DNA of 64,000 nucleotides from DASXKD01 sp963762735 (GTDB lineage: Bacteria; Actinomycetota; Actinomycetes; Streptosporangiales; Streptosporangiaceae), in NCBI GenBank assembly GCA_963762735.1, contig CAVXMG010000005.1, positions 186,001 through 250,000 of the forward strand. The letters are read 5' to 3'. Position 1 is the stretch's first letter. The number at the start of each line of letters is the position of its first letter. The position numbers and the translations under genes were made by a program. The notes under the pieces are model-generated. The model made no database searches and was not told the origin of the DNA. It saw only the letters and a program-made list of their open reading frames with translations. Below are positions 27,645 through 35,960 of this stretch, piece by piece.

Positions 27645-28265
27645 GTGACTGTGCTGCGCGGGCTGTACGTGCGGTTCAGGCAGCTCATTCATGAGTTCGC
27701 CAAGTTCGGGATCATCGGCGTCATTGGCCTGATTATCACCAACGTCGGCTACGTCCTGATGCACTCCCACGGGGTCGGCCCGGTCACCTCGACGACGATC
27801 GCCACGATCGCCGCCACGATCGTGGCCTACATCGGCAACAGGTACTGGTCGTTCGCGCACCGCGAGCGGACCAGCGTGCCGCGCGAAGGGCTCATTTTCT
27901 TCGTGCTGAACGGCATGGGGCTGCTGATCCAGGACGCCGTGGTCGCGTTCAACTCTTACGTGCTGCACCTGGAGCACCACCAGGTGGCCGAGTTCCTGGC
28001 GCTGAACATCGGCATCGCGATCGCCACGGTGTTCCGGTTCTGGTCCTATCGCAAGTTCGTGTGGCGGCTCACCCCCACCGATGGCTCAGGCACCGGCGCG
28101 GTGCCCGGGCCGCCAGCGCCGTCCGGCCAGCCGGCGGCCGCCGGTCAGGTGGTCCAGCCTGACGCGGAACGGCTGTCCCCTGCCGAGGCCGGGGCTGCCG
28201 TGCCGCACGCGAACGGGCATACTCCGGGCCGGGTTGCGCGTCGCGGGTCGTTCTCCCGGAGCTAG
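27645..28265 (+). CDS. GtrA family membrane protein
   Basis: 206 residues from GTG 27645. Four membrane helices with GtrA hallmarks: FAKFGIIGVIGLIITNVGYV, AYIGNRYWSFAHRERTSVPR and FRFWSYRKFVW. GtrA proteins are thought to flip or present polyprenyl-phosphate-linked sugars. The C-terminal 60 residues are a Pro/Ala/Gly-rich disordered tail. It is monocistronic, with a 181-bp upstream region that contains no motif I can name with confidence. Confidence 0.9.
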   Translation: MTVLRGLYVRFRQLIHEFAKFGIIGVIGLIITNVGYVLMHSHGVGPVTSTTIATIAATIVAYIGNRYWSFAHRERTSVPREGLIFFVLNGMGLLIQDAVVAFNSYVLHLEHHQVAEFLALNIGIAIATVFRFWSYRKFVWRLTPTDGSGTGAVPGPPAPSGQPAAAGQVVQPDAERLSPAEAGAAVPHANGHTPGRVARRGSFSRS

Positions 28266-28345
28266 CCGGGTCTTGCGGTCATCCCCGGCCTGCGTGCGCC
28301 GTGGGTGCCCGGGCATGCGGGCCTTCGTACTGCACCGTGCTTGTT

Positions 28346-29300
28346 TCAGCGAGCGGTGCAGCCCTTGGCCGGGCCGCCGACGAGATGCAGCGGCGCGCGG
28401 TAGGCCCTGACCGCCTGAGCCTGGGTGAGCGTGCCGGTGGCGACCAGCCGGCCGAGCACGTGCGCCTCCCGCGCCCTGCCCACGGTGTAGTGCGCGATCG
28501 GGTTGTCCGCGGTGGGCGCCTGGACCAGGCCCGCGAGCAGCGCCGCCTGCGGCCAGCTCAGCCCGGCCGGGGTCACGCCGAAGTAGCCGCAACTCGCCTC
28601 GGCCAGGCCGTAGTAGCCGTAGCCGAAGTAGGCGACGTCGGCGTACAGCTGCATGATCTGCGGTTTGGAGTAGCTCAGGTCCAGCTTGATGCCCAGGACG
28701 ATCTGTTTCACCTCGACGCCGACCCCGGCCTGGCTGGGCGTGTAGAGCATCTTGGCCAGTTGCTGGTAGAGCGTGGCGCCGCCCTGGTCGGGCTGCCCGG
28801 TGGCGCGGCCGGCGATCACCCGGCCGATGGCGATGGGATCGAAGCCTGGTTCTGAGTAGAACCGGTGATCCTCGGTGGCGACCAGCGAGTCGGCGAACCG
28901 TGACGGCACCAGGGGCCCCGGGTAGGCCGCGCCGTGCGCCCGGTCGAAGGCCTGGGCCAGCGACGGCGCGGTGCTCACCGACGGTGTGGCCAGGAGCAGC
29001 GCGGCAAACGCCAGCACCCCTGCGAGCGCAAGGGCCAGGATCGCGATCAGGACGCGGCGCAGCCACCGGGGCAGCCGGGGTCCGTGGCCCACCGGGGTCC
29101 CGAGGCCGCCCGCTCCCGGGGCCGGGGGTTCGCCCGGCCCGGGGCAAGCCGGGAGACGTCGGCGCATACGGGACGCCGGGCAGCGGCTGGGTGGGCGCAT
29201 GCTGGCCGGGCCCGCCCGCGCCCCAGGCGAGCGGCGTGGTCGGTGCGGCCGGCGCGTCGGCGTAGCCGCCGTCGCCCCCGCCGGGCACGCCTGTTGTCAT
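28346..29300 (-). pseudogene. Stand-alone peptidoglycan transglycosylase (GT51), one frameshift
   Basis: Start ATG 29300 (MTTGVPGGGDGGYADAPAAP). The cytosolic Pro/Gly-rich tail changes frame near 29,130-29,150 in a C/G homopolymer region and continues as LPRWLRRVLIAILALALAGV, the single membrane anchor. The GT51 domain follows with VATEDHRFYSEPGFDPIAIG (catalytic Glu) and GGATLYQQLAKMLY. There is no transpeptidase domain; the protein ends just after the GT51 fold, so it is a monofunctional glycosyltransferase, as the family also includes. The lipid-II pocket segment (KQIVLGIKLDLSYSKPQIMQ) lacks the usual Arg/Lys-x-x-Glu. It is convergent with GtrA. Confidence 0.8.
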
Positions 29301-29657
29301 GACTGCCGCTCCATCGGTAGGCCGGGCGCCCCGCCTGCCCGAAGCGGCTGCCCGGTCACCCACTCCCCTATAGCCAATAACGAACGAACCTTTTTCGGAA
29401 GTGCCCGGTGGAGCGGGAAATTCCTTCCGCCAGGGCGCCACGGGCCAGTGATGGGTCCCGTGGGCGGGCCCCGCAGCCCACTGGGATTACTCTTTGTCAC
29501 CTACTGTACACACTATGTACACATGGGGGGTGCAATGAAGCACTTGTCCGGGGTACTCCTCGGCCTGGCGGCTCTCGGAGCTCCGGGTCGGATGAGGCTT
29601 CAGAGCGGCGCAGGCGCCCGCGCCGTACGCTAAGGTCGTAGGGTCCGCATGGGCGGA
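29301..29657. other. Intergenic region before the tRNA
   Basis: 357 bp with no convincing gene. An inverted repeat TGTACA-CACTA-TGTACA lies at 29,505-29,521 in a locally AT-richer stretch and may be an operator or promoter part. A 32-codon ORF beginning ATG 29,535 (MKHLSGVLLGLAALGAPGRM) has a signal-like start but no further support. Confidence 0.4.
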
Positions 29658-29737
<80 letters not shown>

Positions 29738-29769
29738 CACACGCCCGCTGATCACGGCGACAGACCAGG

Positions 29770-30798
29770 TCAGCGGGCATCTTCATGAGTTGACGGCTGG
29801 CCTGTGGTTCCCTGCACGAGCCGAAGGCCGGTGACTACCTCGTCCCAAGGGGTGGCATCACGCAATACCGCCGTGGTGATCCGGCCGCCACGCGGGCCGG
29901 TGAACAGACGCGCCATCGGGTCACCGGGGATGGCGTTCAGCCGCATGTCGACAAGCGGGCGGACTTCCTCAATCAGCGGAACGGCCCGAGCCCGCTTGCC
30001 CTTCGTGCCTTTATCTATGAGACCGCCGGGGCCAGAAGTTGTCTGCCGCCGGACCGTCGAGGTCCAGGTGCGGCGGTCGATGTCAGCGCGGCGAATGCCG
30101 GAGACCTCACCTATCCGAGCCGCGGTGCAGGCAGCGAAGATGACGACCTCGGCCCAGCCTGGAAAGTGATCAGCCGAACGGGCGACGAGCGCGGCGGCCA
30201 GGTCGTGAAGCGCCCGCCAGTCGGGCAGGGCCAGCGAGCGCGGGTCGTCGAGCTCGTCTTCGGCACGCTGGTACTCGCGCTGCCAGCCGACAACATGAGC
30301 GGGGTTGCGCTCGATGAGCCCATCCCGCACGGCCTGTTCCATAACCCGGACCAGAACGGCCAGGCTGTTCTTGACCATAGAGCGGCTGCACTGCTCAGCG
30401 ATCCACCGGTGCACGGCACGGTCAACGACACCGTTGCTGAGCATCCGAATCGGCAAGTGGCCAAGTGCCGGCACCACCCGCTTGCGCCATCCAGCGAGGT
30501 ACGGATCGAGAGTCTTGCCCTCCAGGCCGCGCATGGCCAGCAGCATGACGGCATCGCCATACTCGGCAAGCGTCATGGTGGACGTGTCGGGGTCCACGCC
30601 AGCCTCAGCGAGCCGCCGCATCGCAGTGACCCACTTCTCGGCATCATCGACGGAGGGGAAGGTCTTCGACCGTGACTTCCGGCGCCTGGTGGCTGGATCA
30701 ATCCAACGGACCCGGGCGCGGTAAGGCTCCGGCCGGTCGGGCCGGTGTTCGATGTCAGCCGACAAGGACACACCCACCGGCCGTCGCTCGGCGCTCAT
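29770..30798 (-). pseudogene. Tyrosine recombinase (integrase), C-terminus lost
   Basis: 342 codons from ATG 30798. The N-terminal arm-binding and core-binding domains (YRARVRWIDPATRRRKSRSK; YGDAVMLLAMRGLEGKTLDP) are present, as is the first catalytic Arg (AACTAARIGEVSGIRRAD). The protein stops shortly after TPWDEVVTGLR, where family members continue into the H-x-x-R and the nucleophilic Tyr boxes. About 70-100 catalytic residues are therefore missing, and no frame downstream supplies them before the tRNA. It would be inactive. Upstream, a short minus-strand frame ends in YSAHDLRRWLATRRIDPGQG just before the ATG and may be an excisionase remnant. Confidence 0.85.
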
Positions 30799-30928
30799 CA
30801 GGCGCCCTGTCCGGGATCAATCCGGCGGGTCGCGAGCCAGCGTCGCAGATCGTGGGCGCTGTACAAGGTCAAGCCGTGGCGGGAGGATGGCCAGGAGTGG
30901 CGTCACCAGCTCCAGGTGCCGGCCGCGG

Positions 30929-31528
30929 TCATCGCTGCTGCCGCGGCAGGGCAGAAACGCGGTGGAGCGGGCCTGCGGGCACCTCGCCCGATGGCACGGT
31001 GTAACCGGTGGCCGAGCCATAGCCCTCGATGTTGTTGGTTGCTTCTGCGCACAGAGCGTCACCGGCGGGAATGGCCAGGCCGGGGGTGAACGGAATGTCC
31101 GTCTCCCCAATCGAGCTCGGGGTCACGATCGTCTGGTATGAACTCACTATGCTACCGGCGCACGTCGTACTGCCCGCGATGAAGAAAAGGAGATATTGAT
31201 TAGTCTCGGGCGCCGGGTCGTCGAACGTGTCGATGTGGATCGTGGTCACGATCAGCGCGTCCCCAGACGGCGGTGACGCGATGATCGCATAGCCGTTCAC
31301 ATTGATGATTTCAGCGGTGCCGGTATTAACATATGCCTTCGGGTTGACTGTAGTGCTCAGCAGCTGATGCGCCGCTGTCACGCTCGCTTCGCCGTTGGCA
31401 CTGCCGCCTTTGATGATGGTCATGGTGGCGGTACTCACCGCGACCGCGCTGGTAGGGACCAGCAGCAGCGCGGCGATGATACCGGCGACCAGCCAGCCGG
31501 TGCGGGAGATGTTCTTGATCTTGGACAC
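30929..31528 (-). CDS. Secreted hypothetical protein
   Basis: 199 residues from GTG 31528, with AGGAGG 5 nt upstream. N-terminal Sec signal: SKIKNISRTGWLVAGIIAAL then LLVPTSAVAVS. The mature part is beta-rich with few charges, two or three cysteines (TTCAGS; ALCAEATNN), and segments such as YVNTGTAEIINVNGYAII. I do not recognise the family. It is on the same strand as, and just beyond, the giant phospholipase-C-like gene, though an IS30 fragment separates them. The last dozen residues (RVSALPRQQR) look like run-on. Confidence 0.75.
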   Translation of the reverse strand: MSKIKNISRTGWLVAGIIAALLLVPTSAVAVSTATMTIIKGGSANGEASVTAAHQLLSTTVNPKAYVNTGTAEIINVNGYAIIASPPSGDALIVTTIHIDTFDDPAPETNQYLLFFIAGSTTCAGSIVSSYQTIVTPSSIGETDIPFTPGLAIPAGDALCAEATNNIEGYGSATGYTVPSGEVPAGPLHRVSALPRQQR

Positions 31529-31585
31529 GAGTGCCTCCTGTCATAGTCGTCCGGACCCCTACGGCATCGCGGACCTGGCAACCTT

Positions 31586-31815
31586 TTAATATGGGAACGA
31601 GCCATCACCGAGGACACCCCTAGCCCGGGGCTCAAAGCGCCGATCTACTTCTGCGACTCCCGCTCGCCCGGCGGTGCGGCTCGACTGAAAACAGCACGCG
31701 TCCTCCGCGACTATTGCCCCAAGGACGCCGACCTGAGTACCCACTCCCAGTACCCACTCCCCGCAGGACCTCCTGGCCGTAGAGAACGAGGCCAACGACC
31801 GCGGCTGTCCTGCTG
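31586..31815 (+). pseudogene. IS30-family transposase, C-terminal fragment
   Basis: The plus strand reads LIWERAITEDTPSPG, then APIYFCDSRSP, then RVLRDYCPKDADLSTHSQ, then, after a frameshift, DLLAVENEANDRG. This follows the order of the IS30 C-terminal catalytic region (W-D-x-G, YFCDPxSPW, LRxYFPKGTDLS, LNxRPR) but with the motif residues eroded (SPW is SPG). There is no start codon or complete frame. It is a decayed insertion-sequence remnant between two minus-strand genes. Confidence 0.65.
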
Positions 31816-31829
31816 GTGGCGGCATCGGG

Positions 31830-34800
31830 TCATCGGGGGGCATTGGTTAGCGGTGCGCTGAGGAGGGGGCTGGTCACTTTCCAGGCGTGCGCCTGCGGAC
31901 GTGTGCCTGTGCTCTCGTCCGCGTCGCCGAGCACTAGCAGGGATTCGGCCTGGCTAGGCGCGGCTGGCTGCAGGGCCTGGCCGGGGAAGGCGTGGCTTTC
32001 GATCTGGAACAGGTCCTGCTCGGTGATTGAGATAGCGGTGCTGGTGAGGCGCCATTTCTGCAGCTTTTGGCGATGTGCGCCCGAGATTGCGTTATTCCCG
32101 CCTGGGGCCGTGTACTTGGTTTCCTGGGTGACGCCTGGCGGCGAAGTCAGGTGATTCACTGTTAGGTACAGGTTGCTGACGTGGCTGCGGATGTATGCTA
32201 GCCCGTCGCCCGCGTCCTCGAACGAGAAGTCCTGCGCCGCGGTGCCGTTCTCCGGGAATTGCCACAGCGGGGTTCCGGCTGCTGGGTTGGCGCCTTGGAC
32301 GTCCATCATCAGCTGTGAGGCGGCGTACTGCAGGTTGTAGCGGATGAACGGCAGGAACTGCGGCTGCCGCAGCACATCGGTCAGGACCGCGGACAGGTCG
32401 CTGGCCGCTGCGTACCGGGCACCCAGGTACGGCGGGGTTTTGCTGAGGAACCGCCGGGCGATCGTCTTGAGGATCGACGTGTGGTCGAAATACAGGTTCT
32501 CGGGACGGCCGGCCGCGGATTGTGCGTGTGCCTCGGCTGTCGTGGTGCCGGGAGCGGCTGGGCCGGCCGGGAAGGCGTCGTGGCCGAACACGGTGCCGGG
32601 CCCCACCCACGGACAGATCACGAAGGATGGGACCCTCACGCCGTAGGTCTGGATCGGGAAGCCGTCCGTCACGGGCACTGCTCCCGGCGGCGGGACGTGG
32701 TCGTAGAACCCGCCGTGCTCGTCGTAGACCAGGATCAGCATCGTCTTGTTCCACGCTGGGCTGGCGACGACGGCTTCAACGACCTGCCGGGCGAAGGCCT
32801 GGCCGTCCCGGATGTCCGATGGCGGCCCGTCGCAGGTGGAGTCCGGTGGAAGCTCTACGAAGTGCGGGTCAACGAACGAGACGCTCGGCAGCTGGCCCGC
32901 GCGGGCCAGGGCAAAGAAGCCGGCCTCCGGGTCGTCCGCGGACAGAACGCTGGTGTTGTTGAAGGTGTATTTCTCGAAGAACCGCAGGAAGCAGTACTCG
33001 TGCTCGAAGTAAGCCCAGGTCACTGGCTGTCCGGTCACCGTGTCGGTGGCGCCGGTCAGGTAGTCGAAGATGGTCGGCGTGAAGACCGGGCGCAGCGGGC
33101 TGGAATTGTCGAATTCCCAGAATCCGCGCGTGTCGAGGTTCAGCCGGCCGGTCAGCTCGTAGAACCGGTTGCAGAACGTCGGTCCCGGGTGACTGGCGAA
33201 CCAGCGATGGCCGACGGCGAAGTCGCGCGCCAGCGCGTCGTAGGCCGGCACGGTTGCCCCGGTGTGGTGCCCCATGATCTGCCCGGCGGCCTCGGCGCCG
33301 TGAGCGTCGGCGTAACTGTGCACGAACCCGTCCATCTGGCCGTTGTTGATGGCATGCTCGACCGGCTCATGGCCGTGCGGCGGGTCCGGCGAGAAGTACG
33401 TGCTGGTCAGCGGGAAGACTGGATAGGCAGCTCCGTGATACGGGTTGGACTCGCCGCCGGTCAGGCCGTCGACATCCGGCCGTCCCATGCCGCCCTGCTC
33501 GACGGGCAGGCTGAGGTAGCCCAGGATGTGGTCGAACGACCGGTTCTCCATCATGAGCACGACGATGTGGTCGATGTTCGCCAGGGTTCCCGGGGAGAAG
33601 TCGTAGGTGGAGCTGGCATGCTTCGTGGTCGGCCAGTCCGCTGGCGTTTCCGGCACGAACACGTTCTGCGGACCGCTATAGGAGGCCAGGATATTGTCGT
33701 CCTCGATTCTGAGATCGGTGATCACGATGTTGTTCTGATCGATGTTCTCGTCGTTGTCGGCGATGCCGCCGAGCAGCCAGGACGTGACCATCGAGTTGAT
33801 CGAGTCCCGCATGGTGAGCCCGGACATGCCGTCGGGCTTCGTGAGCTGCTGGTAGATCGTGTCTCGTATGTGCTGCCGCAGGGTTGCGCCTGGGTCGAGC
33901 TTGCTGCCCGAAGCTACCAAGACGACCTTGACGACCTGCTCGACGAACAGGCTGCCGGTGTCATCGCTGCCTACAAAGTTCACCGGCTGATGCAAGAACG
34001 TCCCGTTGTACAGATACGAGGTTGGGAATTCCCCCACCTGCACCCGGGTTTTAATCAGCTCGTTGATTTCGGATGCCCATGACATCGTGTCTACGAGGGT
34101 CACGTTCACGTTAGGTCTGGCCGCTCGGTCCACGTCTAGGGTCAGCCGCAGCGAGATCGCGAACGTGATGGCGTCGACCGCGATGGGTCCAGGGAACTCG
34201 GTCCCGCCGCCGGTCTCGAATTCGACCGAGACGGTGAAGGGCGTTACCTGGTCAGCGTCGACGCTGATACTGATATCGGAGCTGTTGATGTCATTGAGGT
34301 AGTAGTCATAGGGAAGCTGGCCGAGGCTGATCGGTCCTGGGAAGTAGTTGACGGATAGCCGTCCGCCGAGCGCCGCGGATGGCGGCCCCGCGGTGATCGA
34401 TTCCCGGTTCAGGTAGCTCTCCGGCACCGCAGTGCCGAACTCGCCGGCGTGGTGCAGGCGAATCCGGTTGAGCGGTGGGTTATGATCGTCGTTGCCGCCG
34501 TTCCGGTCGGTGATGAACTCCTTAAATTTCTGCCGGAGGAATTCCAGCGGGATGATCTTGGGGTTTTTGACGTGGTCCACCGGCTGGGGCGTGAGTTCCG
34601 GCGCCGTGGGCGGCGTCACGGTGGGGAACGGCCGCCCCTGGTAGACGCCGGAGTATTTATTGTTATCCTGGTCCAGGACAATTCCATTCGTACGGAATGA
34701 GAACACGGTGGATTTGCCGAGATAGTCACCAGGATCCACGAATTCGAATGTTACTTGGTAGTCAAAGGCCCACCTGTCCTCGTTCGTCTCAATGAAAAAA

Positions 34801-35585
34801 GTGACGACGGGGAGGATGATATCGGCCAGTCGTATGTTGCTGTGCGCGAGGTCCCCGTCGGCCGCTGACCAGAAGAACTTGTTATACGAGCCGGGCGGGA
34901 ACTCCTGCCCGGCAAACATGTTGACGCCGATTGCCAGGGCGGGGGCCGACAGCGGTCCCAGGCGATTGACGATCTGAACGTTCAGCCGGGTATCGGGGTC
35001 CTTGTTGTCGTCGAGGGTGAGAAGTTCCAGCGTGACCTTGCTCAGCACGGCATTGCTCTGGGGCTTGACCGGCACGTCCGGCGTGCGCAGCGGGTTCTCG
35101 TTGCAGATGCCGGAGTAATTCCGGTTATCCTGGTCCAGGATGATTCCCTTGATGCCATCGATATTGGAGGAGAAGGTGAACTCCTGGCCGTTGTCGAACA
35201 CAAAGGCGATCACGTAGTCGAACATCCAGACGTCGCTGCCGTCGGCGAGGATGTGGATGTTGACCACGGGCAGCACGATCTCGTCGGCATCGATGTCAGT
35301 CGCTCGCAGGGTGAGGTGGAACGTATTAGACGACGGGTCGTCGAAAGCTTGATGTGGCGCAAGGTCGGTGGCAAATGCCAGGTATGGATTGTTATGCTCG
35401 TCGGCCAGGTCGCCCTCTCCTGCATAACGGTCGAAGGCGAGAGAGTTTGAGATGTAGTCGGTGTCCTGCTCGGGACTGAGTGAGGTACTCAGCCTGTTCT
35501 TGACGAAGACATGCAGTACGGTCGAGGCATCTTTGTTATCGCCGTGAGTGTTGAACGTGATCACGACATCTGAAAGGTTAGGCAC
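31830..35585 (-). CDS. Giant phospholipase C/phosphoesterase-family protein with N-terminal beta repeats
   Basis: 1,251 residues from GTG 35585, with AGGAGA 5 nt upstream. Residues about 1-180 and 190-350 are two copies of one beta-sandwich-like unit: VVITFNTHGDNKDASTVLHV and ELLTLDDNKDPDTRLNVQIV open them, and GIILDQDNRNYSGIC and GIVLDQDNNKYSGVY close them. A further 300 residues precede the phosphoesterase domain (PF04185 type) at about 668-1,110, with HIVVLMMENRSFDHILGYL, HPGPTFCNRFYELTGRL (nucleophile region) and LILVYDEHGGFYDHVPPPG. The C-terminal 130 residues resemble a beta-trefoil lectin (KLQKWRLTSTAISI; AWKVTSPLL). There is no Sec or Tat signal, unusual for this family. Codon use is less GC3-biased than in the core genes. 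Confidence 0.82.
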   Translation of the reverse strand: MPNLSDVVITFNTHGDNKDASTVLHVFVKNRLSTSLSPEQDTDYISNSLAFDRYAGEGDLADEHNNPYLAFATDLAPHQAFDDPSSNTFHLTLRATDIDADEIVLPVVNIHILADGSDVWMFDYVIAFVFDNGQEFTFSSNIDGIKGIILDQDNRNYSGICNENPLRTPDVPVKPQSNAVLSKVTLELLTLDDNKDPDTRLNVQIVNRLGPLSAPALAIGVNMFAGQEFPPGSYNKFFWSAADGDLAHSNIRLADIILPVVTFFIETNEDRWAFDYQVTFEFVDPGDYLGKSTVFSFRTNGIVLDQDNNKYSGVYQGRPFPTVTPPTAPELTPQPVDHVKNPKIIPLEFLRQKFKEFITDRNGGNDDHNPPLNRIRLHHAGEFGTAVPESYLNRESITAGPPSAALGGRLSVNYFPGPISLGQLPYDYYLNDINSSDISISVDADQVTPFTVSVEFETGGGTEFPGPIAVDAITFAISLRLTLDVDRAARPNVNVTLVDTMSWASEINELIKTRVQVGEFPTSYLYNGTFLHQPVNFVGSDDTGSLFVEQVVKVVLVASGSKLDPGATLRQHIRDTIYQQLTKPDGMSGLTMRDSINSMVTSWLLGGIADNDENIDQNNIVITDLRIEDDNILASYSGPQNVFVPETPADWPTTKHASSTYDFSPGTLANIDHIVVLMMENRSFDHILGYLSLPVEQGGMGRPDVDGLTGGESNPYHGAAYPVFPLTSTYFSPDPPHGHEPVEHAINNGQMDGFVHSYADAHGAEAAGQIMGHHTGATVPAYDALARDFAVGHRWFASHPGPTFCNRFYELTGRLNLDTRGFWEFDNSSPLRPVFTPTIFDYLTGATDTVTGQPVTWAYFEHEYCFLRFFEKYTFNNTSVLSADDPEAGFFALARAGQLPSVSFVDPHFVELPPDSTCDGPPSDIRDGQAFARQVVEAVVASPAWNKTMLILVYDEHGGFYDHVPPPGAVPVTDGFPIQTYGVRVPSFVICPWVGPGTVFGHDAFPAGPAAPGTTTAEAHAQSAAGRPENLYFDHTSILKTIARRFLSKTPPYLGARYAAASDLSAVLTDVLRQPQFLPFIRYNLQYAASQLMMDVQGANPAAGTPLWQFPENGTAAQDFSFEDAGDGLAYIRSHVSNLYLTVNHLTSPPGVTQETKYTAPGGNNAISGAHRQKLQKWRLTSTAISITEQDLFQIESHAFPGQALQPAAPSQAESLLVLGDADESTGTRPQAHAWKVTSPLLSAPLTNAPR

Positions 35586-35960
35586 CGTTGTCTCCTGCCG
35601 GTGGGCGCATAACGAGAGAAAGGTCATCCGCAGCGATCGGCTGATCCATGCCGGGCCTCCACATCAGGTCGGGTTGCGGGTTAGCAGTAGGCGCCGGGTT
35701 GACGACGCGGGCGTAGGGGGGAAGCAGGCGCGGTTGCCGGTAACGTCGTGTCCCGGGACCTCCAGGCATGCCTGCGCCAGCGCGACCCGATCCATCGCCA
35801 CCCCGCCGGTGATCTCGTGCACATCCATGGACAGCGGCACTGCCGGCCTCCCTGCGGTCGCTGGGTTGTCGTCACGACCGTAGGCCGGCCAGGCCAGCGG
35901 AATAATCGGGAGGAATGCCCAGCTTGGGCGATGCGGCGCCTAGGTTGGCGCTGGAGTTGC
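35586..35960. other. Intergenic region
   Basis: 375 bp between two minus-strand genes. I see no gene with coding character, no repeat and no tRNA. It must contain the promoter of the giant phosphoesterase gene. Confidence 0.4.

Noticed and set aside
28325..28366. Hairpin CTGCACCG...CGGTGCAG as terminator between GtrA and the transglycosylase
   Set aside because: The loop is long and the right arm lies in coding sequence; too weak to list.
29535..29632. 32-residue lipoprotein-like ORF before the tRNA
   Set aside because: Too short, no lipobox, weak ribosome binding site; noted only in the intergenic entry.
30745..31141. Plus-strand ORFs opposite the secreted protein as an excisionase
   Set aside because: No helix-turn-helix or excisionase motif; antisense to a gene with a signal peptide and a good ribosome binding site.
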